NCBI GenBank assembly: GCA_004794655.1 | Contig: SMMW01000077.1 | Coordinates: 62,001-126,000, forward strand | DNA: 64,000 nt | Origin: Marisa cornuarietis | Taxonomy: Eukaryota > Mollusca > Gastropoda > Architaenioglossa > Ampullariidae | Direction: 5' to 3' | Part shown: positions 1-13,080 of the stretch, piece by piece | How the letters are laid out: each line of letters begins with the position of its first letter | How positions within the stretch are numbered: the stretch's first letter is position 1 | Position numbers and translations under genes: made by a program | Notes under the pieces: generated by a model | Database searches by the model: none | What the model saw: only the letters and a program-made list of their open reading frames with translations | What the model was told of the DNA's origin: nothing

Positions 1-2539
1 CCTGAAGGGTAGCCCGAGATCAAAAGGATAGCGACAGGGAAGAGGGTGGCCATCTTCACCAGAACCTCCCCGACACTCGGCTTTACGGGGGGTGGAGACG
101 ATGACATCACCTGTGTCCGTGTTGTTCCTGCCCCGGGTGCCCCCCACCCACACACAGTGGCGGTACTGCTGCCAGGTTCCAGCCCCGTGTGCCCCATGTA
201 CATCTGGTTTTCGTGTGTTTTCCTTTTCACTTCTTTTCTGACTTTCATCCTGATTTATCAAACATGGTGATGAGGAGACATGCACAATCTGGCCAGCTTA
301 TCATACACAGTGTATTATTATGATCCACGAGTTCTTTGGGCGGGACAGGCTTTCGAGGGACAACAAAGGCCCCCACCCCACCCCCACCCTCCCATCACTG
401 GTCCTACGCCTCTAGAGCCGCCGCCACATGCGTTTTCCCAGTGGCTCACAAATCATGTGACCTTTTTGTCCCCCAGCTTTTGCCATCATTTGACCCACAG
501 CTCCCTGGAGCTGCCAGGACAGACTTCTGCTTGTTCAGTGAATGCCTGCTGGTTGTTAATCTGCATGTTCAGGGTCGTTAGCTGCGGCTGTTTGTGTTGT
601 CGTTGCTGTCCCACACCGAGGTCAAGTGTCATTTACACTTTGACCCTCTGGCTCTATGCACCATGCGACTACAACTTTAGTCATAGATGTGGTAGGTGGT
701 CTGTGTGACTACTGAAATATACTAAAACATCACGTGACTACTGAAATATGGTCAAAATAAAATGGCGATGTATTGTCTGAAGAACCTTCTGTATGGCATC
801 AGGTGGGCAGTGGAGACAGAAGTGTGTCTGGGGTTTGGCGGAGATTAAATTGTCAGGGGAGTTAACTCCCAGTTTAGTCGTGTCACTGGGCTATGTGATC
901 TATCTGTATATATGTATGAACAAGTTTTGTCAATGGTGTTTAGTTTGAACCTTGTCTCTAACATGATTTAATTTTGATGTTATTTTCTTATTTTCGCAAA
1001 GGTAGTTTCCAACTAAACTGCTTTTTCCCGGGTGGGATGGTGGAAATTTTTTTTTCTTTTTGTCTTCCGAAATGCAGGCTTAGGAAGAATCAGAAAATGC
1101 CATCTGAGTGTCAGCCATTAGTGCTGTTCGTTTCAGTTAATTTTGAATTTTGGATTAGGGTTATGGATGACATTGCCCAGTGGCACGGAGGTTGACCACA
1201 CGTGCAATTGTTTCCGTAGAGATGTCAACGTTTTCAACAGCTACACATAGGTGAGCTCGAGAGGTCCACCCACTGTGTACACACCAGGAAAATGTGAAAT
1301 GTTGAAGACTTTTGTTGTAGCGAGAAATCCGTGCAAACAAGGTAGTGATATCAAGAGTAGAATCGTGTCCAGCAAGGTAGACACCGACAGTAGACACTAG
1401 TGTCAAGTCAAGAAAGACAGACATCGACATTACACAACAGCATCATGTCCAGCAAGGTTGACACCGACAATTTAATCATGTCCATTCTGATCTGGATACT
1501 GCATTTCAGACTAGTACTGACTCAAGTCGTAATTTTTGTCTCTGTGTGACTCATAAAGGTCCTTCTAATAAGTTTCGATATTTGTAATTATACTTGAGTA
1601 CACTTTAACGCACACACGCACACACACACGCTAACGTGTGCAAAATGTAAGCTTATCGTTTCTTTGAGATTAAAAGAAATGAACGCTAAACGATCACAAG
1701 ATTAGCCCACCGTTGTATTGTATTGTAACAGAATAAAAAAAATAATACAAGTACGAGAAAATGCCTTTACACAAGATATCGAGGGGCAAGCCTCTTTTTC
1801 GTCTTTCTCTCTTTGCCTTTATTAAACGAAGTGGGTTTTTCCCATGTACGCCACGTCCCTTCCGACTAATGTCCACCCAAACCCATCCTTCACTCATCTA
1901 ATCGAGCCGAGGGCAAAGGTCTTCTGTCCGTCGGCTAAAGCTTTGGCTTCTTTGTGCCCAGAGTCCAATTGTCCTCCCAGTGAGTGGCTTTTTCACAGGC
2001 TGACCTCCCATACGGACCCAGAGCACACCTGTCCGGCGAAGATAGGAGATCTTGCCCCGCCTTCTCTCTTGATCTTCACCCGGTCGGAATCACCGACCGT
2101 CGATGTTGGCGATTACTGTAAGGGCTCCCCGTCAGGGCGGGTAGGCGACGATTGTGTTCAGGTATTTTCAACACCGGTCTGGAGACTTCTGTTCCTCGCC
2201 CTCTCGCCAAGAGACTAAGCGAGTGTGACCGACACCGGCAGAGGGAGGGGGAGGTGGTGAGAAGGAGGCTGATGCTGACGGGAAAATCCCAGAAGAGTAA
2301 GGAGTGACATCGGAGAGACAGTGGATGAGATGGACAGGGATTAGGGGGAGGATCTTTCAGGAAGAGAAATCCGACTGAAGGCGAGGGAATGTAGACAGAA
2401 TTTAGGCATGAAGAATGAAAGTCACAACCTGAAACTTTCCATTCTGGCAACAGAAATATCATTAAAATACCACAGCCACCCCATACAGCCTCCGTTTCTG
2501 GAAAAGCAAAAGTCACTCAGCATCACTGACATAGTTATT
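1..2539. other. Left flank, no gene recognised
   Basis: Open frames here are short, lack recognisable domains and are not supported by splice-site context. The stretch 1850-2220 is GC-richer than its surroundings and unique-looking, but its reading frames on both strands look like chance. A perfect palindrome gggagttaactccc lies near 858-871. A short (AC)n tract is near 1614-1630. Nothing else can be supported. Confidence 0.5.
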
Positions 2540-3215
2540 TGTCACAACTATCACAGTTATTTGTCATCACTGACTTAGCCCCTTGTCACCATTGATATCT
2601 AAGGTCACTAAACTGTCAGACGAGATATGGTGTTGTAGACTGATACTGTCAGTCTATGTCAGTCTATGTCTGTCTATGTCGTGACCACCCTATGCTCAGG
2701 TTTGCGCCATGAAATAGAATGTAACTCGCTCTGAAGCACAGTTCATGTTTTCCGAGGTTACAACACTCAACAACATTGTTTCTGATACATTCTGTACATT
2801 TAGTCGGTGCTGCTAGTAGCCACCCAGTGTTTCTCATTAGTGTCTGTAGTCAACACTGCTGACCTTCCATGCTGGCAGTAGAACCTCATTGAAAGACCAG
2901 AGCTACACCTTACATCCTCCGTTTCTGGGAATGCGAAACGTTATATTGCAACACTGGCATAGCTACTTGTGATCACTAGTATAGTCATTTGTCAACACTG
3001 ACATAGCTACTTGTCATCACTGACTTAGCTACTTGTGATCACTAGTATAGTCATTTGTCATCACTGACCTAGCTACTTGAATCACTAGTGTTGTCATTTG
3101 TCATCACTGACCGAGCTACTTGTGATCACTGATATAGTCATCTGTCGTCACTGACCTAGCTTCTTGTCATCACTAGTATAGTCATTTGTCATCACTGACC
3201 TAGCTACTTGTCATC
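2540..3215. repeat. Degenerate 22-bp minisatellite
   Basis: The word 'tgtcatcactgacttagcta' and close variants (gatcactagtatagtcattt) recur roughly every 22 bp, often alternating as a 44-bp dimer. The left part (2540-2900) is more diverged and interrupted by unique sequence. The right part (2950-3215) is the most regular. The array is non-coding. Confidence 0.75.
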
Positions 3216-3310
3216 ACTGATCTCATTCAAAAATGATTGCAAAGTGTGAGCGCATGCACGCACATACGTATGGTAGCTGTACATAAATACGCGGGCGTTA
3301 AATGGTATCA

Positions 3311-3500
3311 GAGAGAGAGAGAGAGAGAGAGCTTAGGAAAAAAAATCGAAATAATAAGGAAAAGAAATATAAAGACAGAGAAAAAAACACAAAAAATCGA
3401 GGAAGAAAGAAGAGGACGAAGAGAAAGAGAGAGATGGAGAGAGAAAGCAGAGAGAATAGACAGAAGGAGGAAAAAGAGGGAAGGAGAGAGAGAGCGCGCT
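3311..3500. repeat. Purine-rich (GA)n low-complexity tract
   Basis: Almost uninterrupted A/G on the + strand, with (GA)n runs at 3311-3331 and 3480-3495. It creates long spurious open frames on both strands because purine-rich codons lack most stops on one strand and pyrimidine-rich codons lack them on the other. Confidence 0.85.
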
Positions 3501-3880
3501 CGCTCGTCCGCCCTCGCAATCCATCTCGGGCCCTCCTCCTCCGAGCGTGTGACATAGCGAGGGTGGGTGGCTGGCTGGCTGGCCGAATGAAGTCGATGGC
3601 GCAGGCTGTCCGGGCGCCGCCTCCCTGATAACGCGACAATCGACGCATGCGCGGTGGGAAGCGACCAGTGGTCAGTTCAGAGTGCAGCCGGGCTCGAGCT
3701 CATTAGAATACATCAATCATCTGCACGCGACAAGGGCAAGCGTTGCGCACGGCTGGCTTTAAATGAGCTAATTGCTGAGACCTCTCGGAGACCAGTCAAG
3801 CAGTTAAGAGATGCGAGCTTTGACGAGAGAGTTGACACGAGAGAGAAGGAGAGAAAGAAAGAAAAAACTGACGCGCGTGT
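3500..3880. promoter_or_regulatory. CpG-rich unique patch with a PBX/Hox-like site
   Basis: This patch is CpG-rich and of ordinary complexity between two simple repeats. It contains atcaatca at 3712-3719, which on the - strand reads TGATTGAT, the known bipartite PBC-Hox core. TAATTG-like and TTTAAAT words follow at 3760-3775. It lies about 9.3 kb upstream of the Hox3 start. A cis-regulatory role is inference only. It could equally be a promoter for an unseen transcript or neutral sequence. Confidence 0.25.
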
Positions 3881-3887
3881 ATTTTAT

Positions 3888-3926
3888 TTATATATAATTA
3901 TATATATATATATAGAGAGAGAGAGT
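3888..3926. repeat. (TA)n-(GA)n microsatellite
   Basis: A run of TA dinucleotides at about 3889-3914 is followed directly by GA dinucleotides to 3926. Confidence 0.85.
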
Positions 3927-3929
3927 CGG

Positions 3930-5642
3930 AACGCGGGGGTGAGCAGGGAGGCAGAGATGAACATGTTAAACAATATTTTCGTCAGCTTTGAATGTGTTTT
4001 GACATCTCAAACTGCCCACAGAGGGAGCAGGCTGCAGGGTGACCAGCAAGACTCCCCCACCCCCAGCCTTATATGCAGCTAGAATGATGGTGCGATCAGT
4101 CCTGACAGTCAATGCTGTTTCCATGGCGATACATATGGGTGCTTGTTATCAAGCCGACTCAAATACACGGAGTAGATTCTCTCAGTCCCTTCATAAACCA
4201 AACGGAGTCTGGGATGGTGGAGATTCAATTTCAGAGAGAACTACTTCACCACGACACATGCACACAAACATAATGTAGAGATGTAACTCCACCAGCGGGA
4301 CTTTTTCCCCCCTCTCCCTGCACACGGATACTCAGACACAATTCACCCTCTGCCACTCCCTGACAGCCTGATGTTTTATTTTGTCTTTTATCTTTTTTTG
4401 ATTGTGCTCCAGGAACATTAACAGAAAAGTATGGTTTTTGCTTTTTGCTTTTTATTTGTGATGTTCGCAGCTTGTTAAGTTTACATCCGTATAATTTTTT
4501 CATGTTATTGCTCTGCAGTGACTTACTTTGTCCATCAGCCAAATGGCATTCGTTGAGAAACTTACAAATATTTCATTAAAAATAATTTTAGGCTCAAAAA
4601 TCAGTAGCGCGAGAAGCATTAGCCACTGCTAATGGGATACTCCATGTAGAGATTTTGGTCACTGCAGTTGCAAAAAAAAAAAAAAAAAACTATTGGGAAA
4701 ACAGCAGCGGTTCTGCTCACAGTTTAATCTCTCAGCGCCTCACCCCCCCCCCTCCTCTCTGTGCCAGGCGAGCTTAAAATATTCATCACAAAAGAAACAG
4801 CCATCCCTGAAGAGAGGAAATGTTTTCAGCTTGCCGTCAGTGGGCTGTCTGTGTCAGGGTAGCGAAGAGTTTCAGTTGAATTCACTGATCAAATGTAATC
4901 TCTTGGCCAGTTCATCCAGTATTCATTCTGGTCACGTGACGCGATATGATCATAACAAGCTTTTACGTCGCCATCCATCATCATTAGCTTCTGCTTCGTC
5001 TCCTTCTTCTCTCCTTTCTTCATGTTCGCTCCATCCTTCATCCTACTTAACGTGTAGCATGTACACTTCAAGACTTTGGAATTTTTCTATCTTTTCAATT
5101 ACTTTCGCACGATATCTGACAAGAAACACAGACTTTTTTGTGCTTTAACTGCTCACTGTCTGTTCATCATGTAGTACACAGTACAAGGACCCAGTGTTGT
5201 TGATGTGGACTGTTCACAGTGGAGGGTCCGGGGTTGTTGCTGACTTTCTCTAAATGTCCCTTTCCATGAAGTAGTTGCCATAGTTCATCGTGCAGGGCCA
5301 GGACCCGGGAATCAGAAGCGATCCGTAGTCCAGAACATTCCGTGAGACTACCGACATAGCAGACATGGAGCTGGTGTTGTGTGCATGAGTGAGCGGTTGC
5401 TAGGCAGCGACAGAGACTGAGGTGGTGACACACCATGTGGCACAAGACCCTGCAGTCTGCCACCTGGCGACGGACAGGCATTTAGGTATAATGTTATTTC
5501 TTAAAGACTCATTCATGTCCTGCTGCAGCCAACTTACCAGACAACACAGGCCGCCTGAGGTCTACAACCCAAGTAGTAAGTACTCTCTCATGTAAAGCAG
5601 CCTCTGAGTATTTCAAGTAGATACTACCAAAATAAAAAAAAA
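3930..5642. other. Intergenic stretch without recognised gene
   Basis: No domain-bearing frame and no convincing exon pair was seen. A poly(A) run sits at 4671-4689. TCACGTGA is at 4932-4939 inside GTCACGTGAC. The rest is ordinary AT-balanced sequence. Confidence 0.45.
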
Positions 5643-6062
5643 GAACATGGATATTGCTGTAATTATTCAATACGAACATGGACATCGCTGTAATTATTCA
5701 ATAAGAACATGGACATTGCTGTAATTATTCAATAAGAACATGGACATCGCTGTAATTATTCAATAAGAACATGGACATTGCTGTAATTATTCAATAAGAA
5801 CATGGACATTGCTGTAATTATTCAATAAGAACATGGACATTGCTGTAATTATTCAATAAGAACATGGACATTGCTGTAATTATTCAATAAGAACATGGAC
5901 ATTGCTGTAATTATTCAATAAGAACATGGACATTGCTGTAATTATTCAATAAGAACATGGACATTGCTGTAATTATTCAATAAGAACATGGACATTGCTG
6001 TAATTATTCAATAAGAACATGGACATTGCTGTAATTATTCAATAAGAACATGGACACTGCTG
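5643..6062. repeat. 31-bp minisatellite, about 13-14 copies
   Basis: The unit can be written as aataagaacatggacattg followed by ctgtaattattc (31 bp). The array is very homogeneous: most units are identical, with a few C/T or A/G changes at the left end and in the last unit. High identity suggests recent expansion or active homogenisation. Confidence 0.95.
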
Positions 6063-6892
6063 ATCAGTCAATCATCGTCCTCCAAGGACACTGGTGGGAC
6101 AGAAAGGCCAGAAACATAAAGCTGTCGGAGTAGAAGGAAGCGGGGCGGGAGGCTGTAAGACCGACTGGCGAAATATCGAGAAAAGCAGACCGGATGTACA
6201 TTTCCAAGATGTTTTCTTGTTTGTGATACTTTACTCTTGCGTGTAGCAAGTTTTCCACCCGTTTAGACGTAATCTTTTAACTCTCAAATTTTTATCCTTT
6301 CTCTCCTGCTTGATTACTTCCTACCTCCCCCCACACCCTGTTACTGATAAAGTCTTTCTTCAATTCCATCCTGCTTGCATTGCATTCAAGTCTTTTTTTT
6401 GTGTGTTGAGACGTGCATCTGGATCGATGCACACGCTAAAAAGATTGCCTGCTCTCTTGGGAAAAATAAGCGAGCGAGTGTTCTTTAGAAAAGCGTAGCC
6501 TTTCTGTGTATGAAAAGATGGTTGGACAATCCCAAGGCTGCCAAGCGCACGTCGACTCGAACCCCCTCCTGGCCAGGCTGCTGGGTTTAGCAGACACGCG
6601 AATGGCCTGGCAGGTCGCATTACCGCATGATGTCTTTTCCGCACCCGTGACATGGCGGCTTGTTTTGCTTATGTTTTCGGAAACCAGTCGCAGACGGGTC
6701 CTGGGTCGTCATGCGGAACATAGGTGATGTATTTCTCGCCTGCTTCGGATCAGGCCGGCGTGAAACATGTCAGCAGTTTGATTATGTTGTGTGTTGCACG
6801 TGCATTAACAAGCCTCTTCTATGCTTACAGACAAATGTCCAATGTCAGAGTCGCCGATAGTCTTCGCGGTCAGACCGTTGGACTGAAAACAG

Positions 6893-6894
<2 letters not shown>
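6063..6894. other. Intergenic stretch without recognised gene
   Basis: Several overlapping short frames occur on both strands, none with recognisable similarity or repeat-free splice context. No RNA gene or mobile element was recognised. Confidence 0.45.
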
Positions 6895-6931
<37 letters not shown>

Positions 6932-7215
6932 TAGAGCATTCCCCCCCATACAATGGTGCTCAGTGCACTTTAATACAGTGGTTGGTTGTTGGAGTTTTAC
7001 GCCGCGCCAGCAGCTAAGGCTATGTCAAGGTGAGCTGTAATATGGTGCAGACCGTCAGGTGTAGTTGAGCTGCCAGTACATTCTGTACTTACAGCTACAT
7101 GCACCAATAAGCCGCCAGAGGTACCCCCCCTCGTGTGCACCCGGCAAGAGATCAGACTGGCATCAGACGGCGTTGGTATTCACTTTCAGGTTCTACTATT
7201 CACATGCCGAGGGTA
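6895..7215. mobile_element. SINE-like dispersed repeat with (AAT)n head
   Basis: A pure (AAT)n tract at 6895-6931 is followed by atagagcattc...gctcagtgcacttt and then by gttttacgccgcgccagcag at 6993-7012. (AAT)n joined to a tag-gcgca...gcgctt type core, and a 'ttttacgccg' box, are features I associate with abundant short dispersed repeats in gastropod genomes (recollection, not searched). The second (AAT)n locus at 40852 has a similar core. The right boundary is a guess. Confidence 0.35.
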
Positions 7216-8766
7216 CGGTGAGCAGCAATCTCTGGCAATTATTTTGAGGGTGTGTAGTACACGCTGTAGAGGACACAGTAGGAAGGTATTGTTCCGCTGT
7301 CCACCCACCTGTGACTGCGGCAAGTGACGTCACTAAAGGCCCAGGTACGGTTGACGAGACCGTTACAGCTCGACAGGCTCGTGTTCTTTCTCTGCATGTG
7401 GCATTTGTTTACAGGGCTGGCTGCCTTGCCCTGATATAGGCTTAGTTCTCTCCCCCTCACAACTCTTCTGCAAAGAACTTACATCTAGAACTGTTACTTA
7501 CGGCGAAGGAATAAAATATGTTTCAAATTAGAGCGATTGGCGGTGAGAGCATGTTTAGTTCAAATCACAGACCTTCATTCACATGATGAGTGTTTCTCAT
7601 TTGTTACTTTTTTGCTCTATCATACGAGTGACCAATCGTCACAAACCTCAACAACGAGGCTTTCGCTTCCGTTTTCTGTCAAAATGGCGGATTTTCCTAA
7701 CGTGGAAGAAATTTTAGAAGTGAGAAATTAAGCTTTTTTGTCATCAGAACCTTGTTGAAGAAGATTGATTGCAAAATAAACAATATTTTCTGTAACATGC
7801 ATTCTGTTTGTTTATAGAAAACGCATTTAGATTTTTCGACAATTTTATAAAATAAAAACATCGTCACAACAGATGCTATTGACTTGTTTTACCACTAACA
7901 ATTAAAAACATTGTTTTTGATTTTTTGGAAACAATTGTATAGATTGTTCTGCTACGAAAACAAAACATCTACTTTAAGAATTTATTTAAGGTATGCACAG
8001 AAAAAACAGGAAACACGAGGCCTGTCTACAGGAAAGCCGAGACTTACATGAACCTGAGTCGCTTATCCAGTAATGAAGGTCTGTGGTAATGAGTTGTGTG
8101 GTTCACACACACAAGGTTTAAAAAGTAGCACCCACAACTGAAGCTGGCTCAGAGTTATTCTAGAGGCGATCGCCAGTACGAGGGTACAATCACAGTTCAG
8201 AAGATAAAGAAAACGTCTTTCACGTATCACAGTGAAGACCACAGGTTAACAAAAACATCTCCGCAATAGTAGGACAAATAATCCATGATCTAAATCTTGC
8301 CAACAATTGATGACAGGAACTGACCACAACACTACTTAGTGTGGAAACAGAACTAGTGGGTGTGCGGGATGCGATGCCAGTTAGATGTGTGACCTTGACC
8401 CCACATTTCATGACCATTAGCTTCCAGCTTCAAAGACTAACAGCGTCCACAGAAACACCGACAGTCACACCGCTGACCGCTGGGCTGTCCGACTGGTGAA
8501 CCAAGGTACACAGCAATCATGCACGTGTCTTGCCAGGACAGGCAGGATGTAGCAAACACATCAAATGGAAGGCATGCCGAGCCCCGTGCTTGCGGTGAAA
8601 TGCAATTCGATAAAATGAAAACAATTTAGCGGTGTGGCCGTGAAGATCAAAGAGCCTGAAATTTCACAGACAAGATTGACTATCGACTGACGCTGATCAT
8701 CAGTCAAGCAGCGATGGAAGTTGATTTTTCTCTGTTGGTGTAGGATTTAGTGAGGCGAATGAAAGA

Positions 8767-8769
<3 letters not shown>
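7216..8769. other. Intergenic stretch without recognised gene
   Basis: AT-rich from about 7730 to 8000. No gene, RNA gene or tandem array was recognised. Short open frames have no family features. Confidence 0.45.

Positions 8770-8821
<52 letters not shown>
8770..8821. repeat. (AC)n microsatellite
   Basis: About 25 uninterrupted AC dinucleotides. Confidence 0.98.
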
Positions 8822-8823
<2 letters not shown>

Positions 8824-11800
8824 ATGCTTGTTTGTACCTCGTCATCTGCACCTCTAGTTCCCGGATGTAAAAAAAAAAAAAATCACGTGGGCAGTCCAGC
8901 AAGTGTCAGAACAATTAAGTAACCAAAGTTTCTAGTATCTTATCTACACAGAAACATTCACACCTCGGAGGTCAAGAGGGAGACGGCGCGATTCATTTGA
9001 GTGCGGATCACGTGACAGTGACCACGTGTGGTGTTCATTTCCGCCCAGTCTTCCTTCATGTTCCCGCTGAAGATGGTGTGGAGATGACCGCCCTTGGCCG
9101 AGCATCCACAACACTCGCTCCTCACTCGGCCGATGTGGAGGATCACTCTCCTTATCTCACTTAATCCTCCTGCTGATTAGGAGAGTGTGATGTCCCCTCC
9201 CAGCTAAACAGATGCATCTTTGTTTGGAAGTCCCTAATACCGGAGAGGAGGAGACAGGGGTAGTGAGAGAGGTGGGAAGGGGTGTAACAGTAGCTAATAG
9301 GAGAAAGAAGTGAAGAAGGAAAGGAATTAAGAGATCGTTTACGATGGACGAACGAAATGAGAAACGGAACGAATGAGGAAATAAGTCAATATCCCTGAAT
9401 AAATCGGATAAGAGCATCATCGTCTACCAAACATATTCTCAACTACCACTAAATAAATCGGCCAGGTCGTCGTTGTCGTCGTCATGATCATCATCATCGG
9501 TATTCTCAGCTGATTTTTAAATTATGCACTGTCCACAAGCATTATACCGAAATATTTATTTTGACTTCAGAGGAACTATTAGTTTACATCCGTTCAGCCA
9601 AGTTTGCACCCGTTACAATAACATCATCAAAGATGGTGTTTCTTCGTAATTTTCTGTTTCTGCTGCTGATGACTAACACCCTCAGTCTCTGTGCTCTCTC
9701 TTTATTCCTTCCTCATAATAGTCACATAAAACATAACACATAATTTGTCATAAAATTCATCATAAATCAACGAAACGATAGAATTCCAACCATATAACAA
9801 CAAAGCTTCGTAAAAATGTCAAGAAACGTAAACCCAATGTAATACCCATAGTCACACCGAAGAATCCAAAGATTTAACCAAGAAGCAAAATAGTAGACAT
9901 GGCAGATATAAAACAACCCATTGTAAGAGGGAATTTAATATGTCGATTGCGTAAAATAATGGAAAGATACAGGCGGGGAGATAAAGAGCCGACGGAAATC
10001 TGGTTCCATTGTTAAGCTGTTGCAGAAGAATTTGTAGTCGAAAAACAATTAGCCCACTCGAATGACAGATTTGATACCAGCCCAGACAATTAGCAGGACA
10101 AATTGTGAAATGTGATCCTGCACCCTGGGACCCCCCACCCTTTTTTGCGCTTGTTCGCCAACCGACAAGACAACGGTTGCTGTGCTGCAGCTGTACCCCG
10201 AGGGTGCCGAGAGTGTCGAGGGTGTCGTGGGTGCCAGAAGGAGCTGCGAACGTTTGACAGCGGACTCGGAAACGTGGTGTGAATAGCAGATATCGCCATG
10301 TCTGCTCTTGGATTGTTTTTTTTTTCTTTTGTCAACTACACATCGATTTCTGATTCAGAAAAGCCTAGAGATGTGTATGATATTATAATCAGATGATGAT
10401 GATGATGATGGGCGGATGTTTTTGCTGATATATATTTGAAGTTGTTGTACATGTATGTGAGTATTTTTCACTGACCCAAACATCTGAATGTCGATGTAGG
10501 TGAGACAGTTAGGTTGTATTCTCATCATTTCTCGGCCCCTCTTCTGACGCCTTGACATTCATTGTGTAAAAACTGACCGCCCATCACTTCTTTATATTTC
10601 CTTAGAGACCGGCATGAGTGCAGAGATTCGTTAAAATGTACGACTGAGTTGATTAGAACATTAAAGAAAATAGTCGGGGTTCTATAAATGTTGTATAAAC
10701 TGTGTAAGTGGTTCACTGGGAGTAAGGAAAGCGAGATCGCCTATGATTTGAAATGGAACGAATGCAGTGGAGAACAAACAATTGCCTGAAAGCATCGTTC
10801 CTAATGTAAATAATGTTATGAAGTGTGTCTTAAATCTGATTATATTATGCTGTTATATTTAATTTGTGTGGAAACCATTTTTGTGTTTAACATTTCTTTA
10901 ACATATGGAAGATTACACAATCGTCAATTTTGAACAAGAAATCATGAAACATAATGCGAACGATAAATATTGCCGGGTATGAAGGAGACAAAATTATTGA
11001 CTAATCTTACATTAAAATAAAAAAAATATGAATTTAGTGTTGGAATCTTCACGAGGGTGAGTTGCTGTCATCTCAAGTCCCAAAAGCTCATCTTATTAAC
11101 ATGCAACAGAATGAAGTTTATTCACATGAATGTTGTCCGACATGTGTTCTGGTTGTATTGTATCGGTGGTGGATGTTTGCACACACCGCAGAGCTACAAT
11201 TAGGGCTTTAACATGACACAGGAGATAACAGTCCCTTCTCTTTCCTCCAGATGAGGAAAACTGATCCTCGGCGAATTAAGGAGACGAGAGTCTGTCCGCG
11301 ACACGCGCAAGAAAGGCGGCCAGATGCTAGTAGCAGGCGGGCATCAGTGATGCTGAAAGGGTTTTGTGACATAAATTTAATAATGAGACGAGATGGCGCA
11401 CGTGCGAGAGAGAACGAGAGAGAGATTTGTTAGAGAGAGACTCATCCTGGTTTTTTAACGACAGCAGCAACCCCATCAGTGTTACTAACAACATCAAGAG
11501 TGAGAGCTTACGTGGACCTAAAGTCTGATCCAAACCTACCGTGTCAGCAACTGTGGAGAATTGTACATTAGCTGTACATTAGCGGTACACCAGCTGTACA
11601 TTAGCTTATATAAGCTGCACATTAGCTGTACTTGATGTCTGTACTGACCGTGCTCGCTGTATTTTGACCATGCAGTACTTTGACCATAAACAACAGACAC
11701 TAGCCACAGACTGACCACACGTTTGGAAGTTTGGAAATGAGACTACATTAGCTAGTAGTGGGGGGGGGGGCTGAGGAGGCAAGGGGGCGGAGAGAAAGAG

Positions 11801-12827
11801 AGTGGGTGTGAGAGACGAGTCTACATCATTCTAACAGTACAGAGAGAGGCATTCATCATGTGTGTGTGTGTGTGCGCGCGCGTGCTCGTACATCCCTTGA
11901 GTGTCTGCACGCACATGTGTATGGGGAGGAGAGGGGAAGATGCCGTGCTGCAGTTTGCTGTCGGCCCATGGGACCATGGGATACCTGTAAACAACCACCT
12001 CTTCCACCTCGAACTCCGCCAGCTCTTGGAAATATTCAAAACTGAAAGTTCATGGGGCAAACGGAAGGACGGCCGGCGACTGGGAGATATTTTGGATGAA
12101 AAGAAACTCTTTCATTTTCTTCCCTCCTGCGGAAGATGATGACTGGGTTGTGAGGCGGCGGGAGTGGAGTAGGACTGGAATGGTAATGAGGGGATGGGTG
12201 GAGCTTCGTGGCTTCCAGGGCGAGACGGGGTGGGTGGGGGTAGGGGTGGGTGAGTCTGGTTCAAAGTCTAGCTGGAGAGTAAGGAGAAGAGTGAGAGAGG
12301 GTGCTTGTACTCAATGTATCGGCACTAACTTTTGTCACTGTTTCCGCAGCAAAGTCTAATTTATGGGAGTGGCATTGGGCAGACGAGAGGAAAGTCAAAT
12401 TGATGATGTTTTCATTTTTTCTCTCTCTCTGTCTCTCTATCACTAACGCGTGTATGAAACGTGTAGAAGAGCGAGCAAGAAGAAAGTTTGTCCTCGCATA
12501 CAGTGAAACATTTCAAGTGCATCGCTCGAGTACCGTGTGCAGTCATGCAGAACAGCGACCTCATCAATATGTCCGCCAATAAAGCTAGCACACCAGTGTA
12601 GGCTTCATCTTCGCATATTCCAACCCCTGGCAGTTTGGGGATCGGGGGCGGGGGGGGGTCAAAGACCTGTTTCAGGCGATAGAGACTGAAATCGAAGTTA
12701 TAGTCAGCAGCAGAAAGCGGTTTCATGTTGGGTTCGCCCGCTACTCACTGCGACATCGGAGTGAAAAAAGGATTTTGCTGGCAGTACAGCTGTGAATGAT
12801 GGGCGTCGGCGATAGCAGCCCAACACG
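8822..12827. other. Upstream flank of Hox3, no gene recognised
   Basis: No domain-bearing frame was found. Small items are TCACGTGA at 9008-9015, tgacagatttgat at 10063-10075 (reads atcaaatctgtca on the - strand), ATG/ATC triplet runs near 10395-10410, a poly(G) run at 11760-11770, and a TG/CG alternating tract at 11858-11884 that could adopt Z-DNA. An interrupted GA tract is at 11408-11440. 12050-12350 is GC-richer. Confidence 0.45.
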
Positions 12828-13080
12828 TTGTGCCGGCTGGCCCCATGCGTGCGTGTGTGTGTGTTTTGTCGCCCCGTCCTTACCTTGTGGCGTGCGCTGA
12901 GCCGTCAGTCAGCCCCTCCGCCCGGCCAGGCGCTCGCCGCCCAATGCTCACTCTTCGCACGTGTGTGTGTTTTCAGGCCCCCGCGCGGCGCACTGAGTCC
13001 TGCCCTGCCATTGGAGGCTTCCAACCCACGTGACTTGACGGCGTCGCAGCATGCGGGAACTCGGTGGCTAGTAAATAGTT
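12828..13080 (+). promoter_or_regulatory. Probable Hox3 5' flank / 5' UTR
   Basis: GC- and CpG-rich sequence sits immediately 5' of the first Hox3 coding exon. It includes an inverted CCAAT-type word (ccattgg near 13010) and an E-box cacgtg at 13028-13033. No clear TATA box is visible. An in-frame TAA at 13072-13074 closes the frame just before the first ATG, so the coding region cannot extend further upstream without splicing. The transcription start is not determinable here. Confidence 0.45.

Noticed and set aside
2076..2516. 146-codon frame on the - strand
   Set aside because: Ser/Leu/Pro-rich frame from purine-rich + strand sequence, with no domain or conserved motif visible.
3237..3648. 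Arg/Glu-rich and Ser/Leu-rich frames on opposite strands
   Set aside because: Produced by a GA-rich simple-sequence tract.
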